Source: Symbiodinium natans (lineage: Eukaryota; Sar; Dinophyceae; Suessiales; Symbiodiniaceae). From it: 60,046 nt of DNA. Shown in pieces: positions 1 to 11,973 of this stretch. Under the pieces are notes generated by a model. The model saw nothing but the letters and a program-made list of their open reading frames with translations. It did no database searches and was not told where the DNA came from. Positions within the stretch are counted from its first letter, which is position 1. The number at the start of each line of letters is the position of its first letter. The DNA is taken from assembly GCA_905221605.1 (NCBI GenBank), contig CAJNDS010002144.1, forward strand, positions 202,501 through 262,546. Direction: 5' to 3'. Position numbers and translations under genes: made by a program.

Positions 1-1730
1 AACCCAGAAATACCTGTCTTAACATCCCCAAAAACCGCGTCGAAAAAGCCATTGACCAAAAACGTCTGGCCCCGCACACCCCGGCAGTTGGTTTCCATAA
101 CCGGGTTTTAAAGTGGAGGGTTCAGGGTTAGGGGTTAGGGTTTAGGGTGTAGGGTTTAGGTTTTAGGGTTTTGGGGCTTGTTCTTGCGGATAGTAAGCGG
201 GCGATCTTTGCGATCATGGAGGCCCGATTGCTTGGAACTTGTGCACGCGAAATCTCCGCATACTCAGAAGTGCCGGTGGCTTCAAGATGTGCTTTAAGAC
301 CTTAATTGACAACCCAAGACCTGCATTTTTGTAGGCTCTGATGATGAAATCTCTGATGGGAAGTCTTAGAGGTAGGTTATGGGTCCTGAAGGTAAGGCGT
401 AGCCTCAGCCCACGACGTGTAAAGAACTATATCAACCCCAACAAACCCAAACCCTAAAGCCCCAAACCCTACCCAGTACACCTTAAACCCTAGAATCCTA
501 GAAACCCTAGAAGCCCTAGAACCCTAGAAGCCCTGGAAACCCCAGAAAGCGCTAGAGACCCTAACTATGTGTGATCTTTTGCACGATTCCGGGCTCTGTT
601 GATGAAAGCCAGGGACAAACCCCGGGTTTGTGCTCCGGACCCGTTGTTGTTCAGGGCCGAGGGCTTGAATTCTAACCCTGAACCCTAAACCCTAAACCCC
701 AAACCCTAAACCCTAAACCCCAAACCCTAAACCCTAAACCCCAAACCCTAAACCCTAAACCCGAAACCCCAAACCCCAAACCCTAAACCCTAGCCTCGGT
801 GGCTGGCAGCAGCACCACTTCTCGCAGGTGCAGACTTGGCGCCGGGTTTAGGGTTTAGGGTTTAGGGTTTAGGGTTTAGGGTTTAGGGGATTGCTCGTGG
901 GGTGGTGACGGGGTTCGGGGTCCTGGGTATAGGTTTCCAGGTCTGGTGTGTAGATTGCATCCTGCAGTTAACGGGGAAACCTGGCGATTTAGGGGTTGGG
1001 TACGACGGTACGAAATAACGATCCTAAACCTGAACCTCTCAGCCCCCCCAAGCCCGAAACCCCAAACCCCAAACCACAAACCCTAAACCTAGACCCGAAA
1101 CCTTTCCACAGAATGTCGGGGGTCGCACAGCAGCTTAGCCTCCTCGCCGTCGTCGTACTGTAAGGTATGCACTGGCCTGAGGGAAGAGTTTAGGATTTAG
1201 GCCTGGAAGCTTCGGGTCTTCTTCTGCAGGGAGGATCGGCTCGCAGTTTAGAGAATTTTGGGGGCTTTCTCGAGCCTTTAGGGTTTAAGGGCTTACCGGT
1301 TTTCGGAGTTCGAGCTCAGGTTTGGGGCGGACCGGATTTGTTTAGGGTTCAGGGTTTAGGGTGCAGGGTTTAGGGTTTAGGCTTTTGAGGCTTAGGCAAA
1401 GGTCAGGGAAAACGATGCCAGCACGGGCGATTTCCTCCAGTCAAGGTCGCGGACAACTCTATGCCACAGGGTTGAGGGTCTAGGGTGTTTGGGGTTTAGG
1501 GTTTTTAGGGTTTAGGTTTCGTGTCTGAGCAAGGGTGCCCCAAGCTTTGCGCATTATTGGGGCCTTGATAAATTGTTTTAGGGTTTTGGGGGGCGGCATT
1601 ATAGTATAATTCTCTAGGGACCAAAAAGGGAATACCACTCGTAACTATTCCGACCTTCGAGGGGGGTTTGGGATGAGAAGAAGAAAGCGCTTTGGAACCA
1701 TGAGCTCTGAGTCCCCTAAAGCCCCTAAAG

Positions 1731-2013
1731 CCGAAGAACCCGAAGAACCCGAAGAAGCCTAAGAACCCTAAGAACCCGAAGAACCCTAAGAACCCTAAGA
1801 ACCCTAAGAACCCTAAGAACCCTAAGAACCCTAAGAACCCGAAGAACCCTAAGAACCCGAAGAACCCGAAGAACCCTAAGAACCCTAAGAACCCTAAGAA
1901 CCCTAAGAACCCTAAGAACCCTAAGAACCCGAAGAACCCGAAGAACCCTAAGAACCCTAAGAACCCCAAGAACCCTAAGAACCCTAAGAACCCTAAGAAC
2001 CCTAGAAACCTAA
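1731..2013 (-). repeat. Nine-base telomere-like variant array (TTCTTAGGG)
   Basis: About 30 tandem copies of a 9-base unit, CCCTAAGAA on the plus strand, with CCCGAAGAA variants interspersed. It resembles the 7-base telomere unit with two extra bases. The reverse strand gives an open frame of alternating LGF and FGF, which is translated repeat and not a gene. Confidence 0.85.
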
Positions 2014-3459
2014 ATCCTAAGTCTCCTAAGTCCCCTTGGTCGCCTCAAGCCCTCTGTCTGCACGTCCCCTAAGACCTAAACCCTAAACCCCTACACCTTC
2101 AAACCCGAAGAAACCAAAAACTCTGAGAGACCAAAACAACCCTAAGAAACCCTAAACCCTAAACCCTAAACCCTAAAAGCTCAGAGAGCGGCAGCTTCGC
2201 CACCATCTCGAAGTTCGTGACCAAAGCCTTAGGTGCCGGAAATCCATGCGGTTTAGGGATTAGGGTTTGGGGTTTAGGGTTCCAGGGTTCCAGGGTTCAG
2301 GGTTTAGGGTTTAGGGTTTAGGGTTTAGGGTTTAGGGATGGGGGTTGAGGTTTGAGGGTTTAGGGCTGTGGGTTAGAGTTTCATAGAACTGACCAGCTGG
2401 CTCTATACTTCTACGCCCCCATCACTGACTTAGTGACTTTCGACGTTCTTTTGCAGAATGTCCCGCCTACGACACTTGTATATATGGAAAAACACTCATT
2501 CTGGGAAACTCCACGCTAAACCCTAACGCCAATCAAGTACGTTGCAGGGGTTCGGCTTACCCATAAGGGCTTCTTCAGCAGGTTGATGCTTTCATATGTG
2601 GGTGTGGGATTGGGAGTATGTTTTGGGGTTGAGCAGGGGGTTGTGATTATGGATGCTGAGCTCTTTGGGGCCTGAAATAAGATACGCCAAGCTACATCCC
2701 CCTAAACCCTAAACCTTAAACCCTAAACCCCTAAACCCTAAACCCTAAACCCTAGGCTACATCACAAAAAACGAACACCACGACTCGGAGGCGCTGCGCT
2801 GGCAGGCGGGGTAGGCGGGGCAGGCGGGTGAGCTTTGGGCCAGAGGGGTTTAGGGGTTAGAGTTGAGGGTTTAGAATTTTAGGGCTTAGGGTCTCGGGCC
2901 TAAGGGCTTAGGATGAAAATCCCAAACCCTTAACCCCAAACCCTAAACTCTGAACTCCTGTGGACCGCGCCGTCTTCCAGGGCTCCAGGCCTCTCGAGGC
3001 TGTTAGGGCTTTAGGGCCTCTCGTTTTAGAGTTTAGGGTACCCTCAACCCTAAACCCCAATTAAACCCGAAGCCCTAAGCCATAAGCCATCAACCCGAAA
3101 ACGTGAGCCTCCACAGACAACCCGCGGCGCCTCCCCCCGAAATCCTGAACCGAAGTCCTACAGGCCCTAAACACAGACAAGCCGACAAGCCATGAACACG
3201 CCTTTGGTAACCTCCCCTTATCAGCCTTTTGAACCCACTCTGGGGAGGGTGTTTCATAACGTGAACCCTCATCCTAGACCCCGACACCTCGAACCCCTGA
3301 AGCCCTGAATTACACCGCAGTACTCAAGTCCCAAGCCAGACAGGAACATCAGGATGACCCAACATGGGGCACTTAAAGCTTGAAGCCCTACTTGCAAACA
3401 CATTTTACTACTAAGTTCCTTGGGCCTATCTAGGTAACCCTCGCAATTTAGGGGGCTCA

Positions 3460-3806
3460 GGGTTTAGTTTAGGGTTTAGGGTTTAGGGTTTAGGGTTTAG
3501 GGTTTAGGGTTTAGGGTTTAGGGTTTAGGGTTTAGGGTTGAGGGTTTAGGGTTTAGGGTTTAGGGTTTAGGGTTAAGGGTTTAGGGTTTAGGGTTTAAAC
3601 AGCTAATACACTTGTCCGGCCTCGGTCCATGGGTGCTTCTTGCGAGGCCTCGGGTTCAGGGGAGGGTCCAGGGCTTTAGGGGGAGAATTCTTGTTCTAGG
3701 CTGCTGTACTGCCGTGCTTTAAGGCACCCTAAACCCTAAACCCTAAACCCTAAACCCTAAACCCTAAACCCTAAACCCTAAACCCTAAACCCTAAACCCT
3801 AACCCT
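3460..3806. repeat. Head-to-head telomere-repeat arrays around a 127-bp centre
   Basis: Positions 3460-3599 hold about 19 units of TTTAGGG. After about 127 bp of unique sequence, 3727-3806 holds about 11 units in the opposite orientation (CCCTAAA). The two arrays could pair as a long stem of about 80 bp. This is the cleanest inverted pair in the mosaic. Confidence 0.85.
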
Positions 3807-4292
3807 GCTTGAAAGTCTGATCAAAAGTCTCAAGCCAGGGAGAAAAAATCCAACGCCTACTGGTTCTTAGTAGGGAATGAAGGAATCAGCTACCTGCATC
3901 CCCCCCACCCCCCGTATACTATATATATATGAGCCCGCAGCCTTGAGGGTTCATTTAACCTTGAATTTTTCTTATCTCTTAAGCATACATAATAGAAATT
4001 TGTATGTATATTTATCTCCTATAAACATGTATAGTTTAGGGTTTAGGGTTTGGGGTTTAAGGTTTAGGGTTTTAGGGTTGAAGGTTTTAGGTTTAGGGTT
4101 TAGGCTTTCGGGTTTAGGGTTTAGGATTTAGGGTTTAAGGTTTAGGGTTTAGGGCCTGTCAGCTTCTGTGCTCTTCGTCGATTTAGGGTTTAGGGTTTTA
4201 GGGTTTAGGGTTGAAGGTTTCAGGTTTAGGGTTTGGGGTTGAGGGTTTGGGGGTTTAGGGGTTGGGGTTTAAGGTTTCGGGTTTAGGGTTTA

Positions 4293-4617
4293 ATGGATTT
4301 GCAGTAGACAGATGCGATCCTCATCGCAGCTCAAGAGCATTTTCCAGTGTCCCTGGATCTGCGAGCATCTAAGCTGGTATTGCTATGGTGAGAAAGTCTG
4401 CCTTGAAGCCACGCGTGACTTCCAAGAATCCGCCCTCCAAATGACAAAGACTCGTCTAACTATGAGCTTCCGAGACATGCTCACATCCCTTGACCTGGCA
4501 AACACGATGCAGGGCGAACTTCGAATCAAAAAGGCCCATGTGCATGTCCCCAGCAGTGCCACTCGGAAAAAACAGACCTCGACTTCGTCTGCTGAAACGG
4601 ATCGCTCTCTTGTTTAA
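4293..4617 (+). repeat. Segmental duplicate, copy 1 (contains a 101-aa open frame)
   Basis: A roughly 320-bp non-telomeric segment is repeated at 4685-4985. Shared landmarks include TCCCTGGATCTGCG, ATCTAAGCTGGT, AATCCGCCCTCCAAATGAC and GATCGCTCTCTTGTTTAAGG. Copy 1 holds an open frame of 101 codons (4312-4617), which has no family I recognise; the same frame is broken in copy 2. Both copies end directly in telomere repeat, so the duplication probably moved with its repeat flanks. Confidence 0.75.
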
Positions 4618-4684
4618 GGTTTAGGGTTTAGGATTTAGGGTTAAGGGTTCAAGGTTTAGGGTTTCGGGGTTGGGGTTTAGGGCT

Positions 4685-4985
4685 TAATGAGTCTGTAGTA
4701 GACATAGGCGATCCTCATCGTATCTGCAAGGTCCCTGGATCTGCGGGCATCTAAGCTGGTGCTGCCATGGCGAGAACATCTGCATTGAAGCAACGCATGA
4801 CTTCCAAAAATCCGCCCTCCAAATGACGAAGATTCGTTTAGCCGAGACTTGAATCACTTGAACCGCCAAACACTTTGAAGGACGAACTTCGCTTCGGACG
4901 AGGCTCATATGCACGTCCCCAGCAGTGCCACTCGACAAAAACAGACCCGACTTGGTCTGCTGAGACGGATCGCTCTCTTGTTTAA
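4685..4985 (+). repeat. Segmental duplicate, copy 2 (diverged)
   Basis: Second copy of the 4293-4617 segment at an offset near 394 bp, with several small deletions and many substitutions. It ends in the same GATCGCTCTCTTGTTTAAGG junction followed by telomere-type repeat. The copy 1 reading frame is not kept, which argues that the frame is not a selected gene. Confidence 0.75.
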
Positions 4986-6299
4986 GGTTTAGGGTTTGGT
5001 GTTTAAGGATGTTTAGGGTCTAGGATGTAGGGTTTAGGGTTGAGGGTATAGCATCTACTTTAATTACATGTTTCATGATGCTTCGAAACAGTCAAAAGCG
5101 ACCTTGACGCTGTCTCTCGTCTGGATTTCCTAGGCGGCGATCACAGAGTCTGAGCAGCGTCACGTCGCTTACGGATGCAAATCCTGAGCCCTGAACCCTA
5201 AACCGTAAACCCTAAACCCTAAACGCTAAACCCTAAACCCTAAACCCTAAACCCTAAAGCCTAAGGCCTAAACCTTAAACCCTAACCCTACAGCCTAAAG
5301 CTTAAACCCTACACCCTACGGTCTAAACCCTAAACCCTAGACCCTAAACCCTCTACCCTAAACCCCAAGCCAGAAGCTCTTTAAAAATGTTTGGGCCCAA
5401 GCCCCCCGAACTAACCCTCGCCAACCAGACCTGCCCTGTCGTTGCGGTCTGCCGACTTGCCTAGACATATTTACTTGCGGGTGCAACAAGAAGAAAAACA
5501 CAGTATCTTTTTAATTATAAACAGTCTAAATCGGCACACCGCAACGGGAGCCCCCCTAGGCTATTATTATAGCACATATTACTATGACTATACCATACTA
5601 TACCTATTTGGCGAGGGCGTGGCTCCGGGCTTTCTCACGCGCCAAGCTGCCACCTGCCACAGAAGCCATCTGCTACCGAGTGGAGGCCCCAAACCCTCAA
5701 CCCTGCATCGCTAGATTCGGATTGAAGGTTTAGGGTTTAGGGTTTAGGGGCTCCCCAGAAACTTGGGTTCCCAGAAACTATACACAGCCCAGATGGGCCT
5801 TGTTAGGGTTTAGGGTTTAAAGAAACTCAGGTGCCCTGTGCCTTCATTGCAGAGTTCTCAAGGGCCCCCAAACCTTAAACCCTAAACCCTAAACCGAAAA
5901 ACCCTATACCCCTAAACTTCTAAACCGTCAACCCTAAAGGGTTCAAGGCAAGTACGTAGCCCGAGCTTCCCTAATACTCCTCAATCCCCAAGGCTCACTA
6001 GGTACCTAGGCCCCTGATGAAGCTTTCCTCCATCCCTGAAGAATTTTCTCTAAACTCTAAACCCTAAACCCTAAACCCTCCACCTCTAAACCCCTAAACC
6101 TTAAACTTCTACACCCGTAGACCCTAAACCCTAAACTATAACTTCAGCTCGGGCTTCAGTCCTGAGATCTGCGGCTATTTTTTAAATTGAGGATGCTATG
6201 GCCATGAAGGAACCCTCAATCCTCAGTCCGAAACACCAAACCCTAAACCCGAAACCCTGAACCCTAAACCCTAAACCCAAAACCTCCATAAATTAAGGG

Positions 6300-7850
6300 T
6301 TTCTAGTCTTGGGACTTCGGGGAACCGCGCAACGTCGCGCGCATGTTGCCTCCACGGGCCCAAGAGCGCCTGCCGCTTCCTGCAGCATGTGGCAAGAGGC
6401 AAAGTTTCCCTTCTAGTGGCTTGAGGTCTACAATCTCGAGCTAATGGATTTGGATGTCAGGTTAAAGGTCCAGTGATTACAAGTTCGCAATGTAGCAAGC
6501 AGCGGCACACAGGACGTCCCGGGCCTCATCGCCAGCCGCGCCGCCACTCCTCATTTCTGAGGCGCTTTGCCTCAGCCGCCCTGCGGTCAGGTGTTTTCTT
6601 GGTTGATACCATACGTTTGACACCTGGACTTGAAAGGGCCTCCACGGGCAACCCTCCAGCATGGCTCTTCGCTTCCTGCGAGAGGCTGGACGAGAATAGC
6701 TGTTCATGATTTTTTTCTACTTACAAAGAAGACAGAGGGCTTGTGTGTGGGCCGTCCTCGTCATCCATTTCAGCGGTACGGGACGCCGGTTGGGCGTCAG
6801 GGGCACCTCGTCGACGCATACAGAATCCCTTCATTTTGCGGGAGGTTTTAATAGTGACCCTTGAGGATCAGGGAACCAGATGTCTGAAATGGGTCCAGAT
6901 GCATTTTTGGACCCTTCCCAGCTTGCCATTGCAGACCCGCCTAACCTAGAGCCTTGGACGTCAGTGTCAATCTCGATTGGAGTCGGCAAGGGAATAGCCA
7001 ACAAAAGGTCTAAAATGGGTCGCCCGGTTTAGGCCCAGTCCCTGTGGAATAGCGCAGTTGGGGGTCTGAAATGTGCGCCCTAGGCCACTCCCCTGACAAC
7101 CTGAGATGATTGTGCAGACGTGTTTTGTTTTGCTCACCCTGAGATCGTGGCGTTCTCCAACGCACTGCTCGGCGCCGGGTCCTTGGGCGGACAGTCAAAG
7201 CATTTGCACACCGTCGGCCGAACAGTCAAAGCATTTGCAGACTGTCAGAGTCCCCCAAGGTTTACACTTGCTGACCTGTTTACGCCAGACCAACATCCCC
7301 TTGTATGCTGTGGCCCGGACCTCCTCGCACGCAGGCCATTCCTTTTCCTCCTGCAAAACAGCAGTATCAGCACTTTCCGTTGATAGTTATGCTTTCCGCT
7401 CGCTTGCCGAGACCCCTGCCTCGGAGCTCTCAGGATTCTCCAGATCCTGCACCTGACAACTTTCATGTTTGCACGTCGTGTGTGCTAGCTGCACTTGTCA
7501 GACTTGATCATTACGCGGTGCGGGCCTCGTCGTCCTCGCACTCCAGCTCTTCTGGCGTCGCCTGCGTAACAATTGTACATCGAGGAAACGAAAATGCGTG
7601 TCTGCAACTGCTTAGAGGGCAGACACCGTCGATGCCTCCCCCAGAAGCGTCTCGATCAGGCCCTGCAGCTGTTCAGCGTGGCGCACATATTACAGTTAGC
7701 GCTGAGACCTTTGCTCTGAAGCTTTTCGAGGCTCGTACTCCTGGCTCCAGCCCAGCCTGCTCCGCCTGCGTAAGGACAACGTTTAGAGCCACGTGTAATG
7801 CTGTATCCTCTCTTGCTCTGACTCGTATTCTAGCGTTCACTCCACGCTTG
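6300..7850. other. Gene-poor stretch without a recognisable gene
   Basis: Overlapping open frames occur on both strands, as expected in GC-rich DNA, but none shows a family motif. The one local structure is a short direct repeat, ACAGTCAAAGCATTTGCA, near 7190 and again near 7219. Confidence 0.5.
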
Positions 7851-8922
7851 TGCTCACTTTGCAGGCTCGACTGCTTCGTCCCGGGGCCAAGACTTCCTCG
7901 GCCACTGCCACTGGCTCGTCCAGCTCTTCCTGCGCATAGCTGAATGTATGCGGGTGCCAGCACGGTCTTCTCATTCCCTGAGACCCATGCTAGGTGGTCC
8001 TGCAGCTCCTCTTCAGCCTGATAGTTGTTCGTGTCTGGGACGCAATTCTTGCTTTTAGTAGGTTCCTTGTCCTCATGCTTCCAACGGTGAGATGCTCACT
8101 CCGAGCCCATACTGAGACAGAGACAAGCGTAGCTGCTTGTCTGCGCTTTGCAGACTCGACTGCTTCATGCCGGGGCCCGAACTTCCTCGGCCAGCTCCAG
8201 TGGCTCTTCCAGCTCCTCCTGCGCATAGCTGAATGTACGCGGGTCAGTGCGGTCTTCTCTTGTTGTGTCATTCGCTGAGACTCAGGCTAGGTGGTCCTGC
8301 AGCTCTTCTTCAGCCTGATATTTCTTTGTGGTTGGGACGCAACTTTCTTCCTTTTACTACATTCCTTGTCGTCATGCTTCTAACGGTAAGATGCTCACTC
8401 CGAGCCCATATTGAGATAGAGACAAGCGTAGCTGCTTGTCTGCACTTTGCAAACTCGACTGCTTCATGCCGGGGCCGGGACTTCCTCGGCCACGGCCAGT
8501 GGCTCTTCCAGCCCCTCCTGCGCATAGCTGAAGTTCTACGGGTTCCAGTGCGGTCTTCTCTTGTTGCGTCATTCGCTGAGACTCACGCTAAGTGGTCCTG
8601 CAGCTCTTCTTCAGCCTGATAGTTTTTCGTGGCTGCGACGCAACTTTCTTTCTTTTACTAGATTCCTTCTTGTCCTCATGCTTCTAACGGTAAAAAGCTA
8701 CTCCTACCCCATACTGGGACAGAGACAAGCGTAGCTGCTTGTCTGCACTTTGCAGGCTCGACTGCTTCATGCCGGGGCCGTGACCGTCTCGGCCACGGCC
8801 ACTAGCTCTTCCGGCTCCGCCTGCGCATAGCTGAAGTTCTGCGGGTTCCAGTGCGGTCTTCTGTTCTTGCGTCATTCGCTGAGACTCACGCTAAGTGGTC
8901 CTGCAGCTCTTCTTCAGCCTGT
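7850..8922 (+). repeat. ~300-bp tandem repeat, about 3.6 copies
   Basis: The landmark TGCGCATAGCTGAA starts at 7931, 8220, 8519 and 8822, giving periods of 289, 299 and 303 bp. CTCGACTGCTTC, GTCCTGCAGCTC and TCTTCAGCCTGATA recur at the same spacing. Later copies are closer to each other than to the first. Open frames exist on both strands but change register between copies, so this is better read as minisatellite than as a repetitive protein gene. Confidence 0.85.
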
Positions 8923-8929
8923 TGGCAGT

Positions 8930-11900
8930 ACAGTTGCTGCTGTCGACTTACGTTCCTGTGTTTCGTGTCTCGTATCAGATTGCTGGCAATAGCACCTGCA
9001 CGTGCATCATGTAGGTTTTTTTTGTGTTGCTGGAGCAGTGGCGTCTTCGGACTCGCTTGTCCAGTGATCGTAGAGCCCGCACTGAGACGGGGACGGCAGG
9101 AGCTTCGTCACGCCAGTCCTCCTCCCAGACCTGAACTTCTTTAATATTTTTTGTAGAAGTATAAGTGCGCGATGTCGTTTCGTTTTGTTGTAGGACGAAC
9201 GTCCTCACCCTCGCCCTTCCGCCGACTACAGAAACCAAAAGCAACAGTGTCAGCCCACTTCGTAGGGTCATGGCAGGAGGCGGCCCAGCAGGCTGCCGTG
9301 GCCCCTGAGCCTTTGCGAACACTGTGCGTTGTGCGGTTTTGTTGCATGGGTTTTGGTACACCAGCTTTCGGACTGCTCCCCAGAATGAGATACACTTCGA
9401 CATGCCTCGCGTAGGCACAGTAAAAACGCCTCTCTAGTGGAAAAACAGAAGATGAGCTGCACATGGTTCTTTCTGTTTCTTTGCATTTTACTGTAATAAA
9501 AGCCTCAAGTTGCTTCCACAGCATTCATTTTGCTTGCGACATGCTCAGCTAGCAGCAGGTGAATGACAGCTTTGAGCATCGAAGCATTTCGAAGCAACTG
9601 TAGGCTTTTCTATAAAAAAAATAATATTCTCCCGTGCGGGTGCGGCGTTAAACAAAGTCCTTGGGTCGTGTGCTGCTTCAGAAACTCAGCGGGCGTTATC
9701 ACGACAGTGTCCGATGTCCTTAGTATTCCGCATGTTTTGCAAGCTCCCTGCAATAATGTTGTAAGTTCGGCACAGATCGTGTCGCCATCGAGGAACGCGC
9801 ACTGCGCGGCCTTGCCCAAAATTGCTTGCTGCTGTCCGTAAAGCTGACTACATAATGCGTAGACTTCGAGATGCTTAGTTAGCAGCATTTCGACGAGGTC
9901 TGTGTCTTCGCCGATTGTGGGTCGGCGTCGAACCTTGCTTTTGGTTTTTTATTTATTAGTGTGAATTAGGAAAAAAACTACACAGTCTGAATCTTGTAGC
10001 CAGCACGCACAGCTTCATCTTCAACAAACCATTGCAACCTTGACCAGCGCATCCTGAGTACCTAAGCGGCCAAGCAGGTCTGTACTAGATGCCTTAAATC
10101 TTTGCGATCGTTGCTTCGCTGACAATGCAGACATGCTAATTCCTGACGCATGTCTTGTGTACCTTTGAAGGAAGCTCTCTTGCAGGCAAGACACGGATAG
10201 CAGGGATACAAGGAATGCAAGAGCCTTGTTTTTGCTCAAGCACGCTGTCTTCCTATCTAAATTCGTTTAAGTCAGCATCTTGCTAGTAAGGCACGCGGAG
10301 ATATCTGGAGTTTGGCGCAAGCTGCTTGAGCTGAGACGCCACGGTTTCAGGGCATACTGAACGGCAGCTCGACAAGTAACACCAGCAAGCGTACGCACAC
10401 ATGTGTCGACACATGCATCCAGCCGACTATAGATATATTAATGATCTGACTAAGTGCAGTACCAGAAGTCGGTAGTATGCGATTGTTGAGCTACGCAAAG
10501 TTTCGACTATCACAGTTTACAAAGTACAGGTTCATATTATGCTGCTATTCTGTTCTTCCGTTCACTGCGACGTTTTCCTTTGCTGCTTAAAGCGGACGAA
10601 GTTTTTTATACGGAATGCTGGAACAATACACCAAAAATAAATGCTTTCGGTAAGCTTCGTCTTTGGCTTCAAGACATACCGCTAGTGTTCAACTCAAACA
10701 CAGTATCTTTTCATGTTCTGCACGAACACACAACGTATTTAAATATTAACAGAAGCCTTGTCAGCACGCCTTCGAGACTTTCGAATGACACCTGGTTGTG
10801 AATAAGCTGGTTGGAGCAGTTGTAACACTAACCATATGCATCCCAGTGCTATGTCTGGTGCGTATAAGTATAGTGCAGTGACTTAAGCGTGTCCTGTTAT
10901 GAAACACGTTCGACATGTATTATGGCAGCTCTGGCACTACTATAAGAACATAACATAAAGATGCGAATGAATATGGCCCACGTGCTCGTTTCTTTCTGCG
11001 TTCACAAACATCAGCCGCAGGATGTCGGAGGCTCGAGGTAGCCTGTGGCGACGGGCGTCTATACAGCTATTTATAATTCATATTTTTTACTACTTGTCCT
11101 GTTGCGCTGATTCTAGTGTGAGTTTTTAGAGTAGAGACATACGTCGGGCAAGTGTTTCCCGCTGTTAGTTTTGCCTGCAATGCGTTTTGTTACTTCTGCC
11201 CTACCAGCGTCTTAAGTAAAGGCATTACAATGGCCATAGCAGCAAGTTTTACATTTTCCAGACACTTCTTGCTATGGCAACATTAGCTTTGGAGTATAGA
11301 GAGGCGGGGCCATAGCCGCGAGCTAAATTTTTTTCTGTAGTTCAGGAACCTAATGTTGTTGCTCCGCGTGTGTCTGGAGCAGAAGCAGATGCCTGGAAAA
11401 AGTTGCGAATGTCGGCCACAGGCGTGTGGCAACCTGGCGCAGAAGAGACACTTTTTCATTAAGTGTATTATTTAGCATCACTGGCTGACATAGTACTCTC
11501 GTTTCAAGGCAAACTGAAATATACTCTTTATTAACGTTACTGGAAACGAACTTAGACCCGGCAGCACAGAGGCCTTTGACACTCAGGCCTCATTCCGACT
11601 TAACGTAAACCTAATTCTGCCAGCACGCAAGGCATGAATTGTTTTTCTGATTCGTGATTCTGTGCTATCATAATATCGGTCACTTTTCCAGGTTTTTTAT
11701 ATGTGCTAACCGTAATATCTATTTGACTATGACTAGGAGAATTATTCTAACGTTTTGTATAAAGGTTAAAACCTTATGTAAGGCATTACTGATAAAACCA
11801 ATTCAGACATGGTGCTGCTCATTCTCGTCGCGACAAAGAAATTGACCTGGCACGCTATCAGGTGAGTAGTGGGCATGAGCATCTATATGAATATCACTTC

Positions 11901-11970
11901 AGCGGCGAAACCTTCCAGTGGTGCATAGCAAGAGAGTCCGAGCATTTTAGATGCTTTGCGGCGTTGTCGT
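8930..11970. other. AT-richer stretch with no recognisable gene
   Basis: Base composition becomes AT-richer from about 9.5 kb. Open frames are short (under 150 codons), overlap on both strands and carry no motif I recognise. No tandem repeat or telomere-type array is visible. It could hold introns or intergenic DNA. Confidence 0.5.
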
Positions 11971-11973
11971 CAT

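Larger units (their letters stand above)
1..6300. repeat. Subtelomere-like mosaic of telomere-type repeats
   Basis: Short arrays of TTTAGGG or CCCTAAA, perfect and degenerate, alternate with 50-400 bp of unique sequence. Main blocks: 676-803 (CCCTAAA), 846-888 (TTTAGGG), 2266-2340 (TTTAGGG), 2698-2757 (CCCTAAA), 3460-3599 (TTTAGGG), 3727-3806 (CCCTAAA), 4031-4292 (TTTAGGG), 5186-5360 (CCCTAAA) and 5870-6290 (degenerate CCCTAAA). Orientation flips at least eight times, so this is not a single chromosome end. No convincing gene lies inside; phenylalanine/glycine-rich ORFs here are translated repeat. TTTAGGG is the telomere type of plants and dinoflagellates. Whether this lies near a real telomere cannot be told from the window. 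Confidence 0.9.

Noticed and set aside
1505-1969. Phe/Gly/Leu-rich 154-codon minus-strand frame
   Set aside because: Translation of the 9-base telomere-like array; no independent coding signal.
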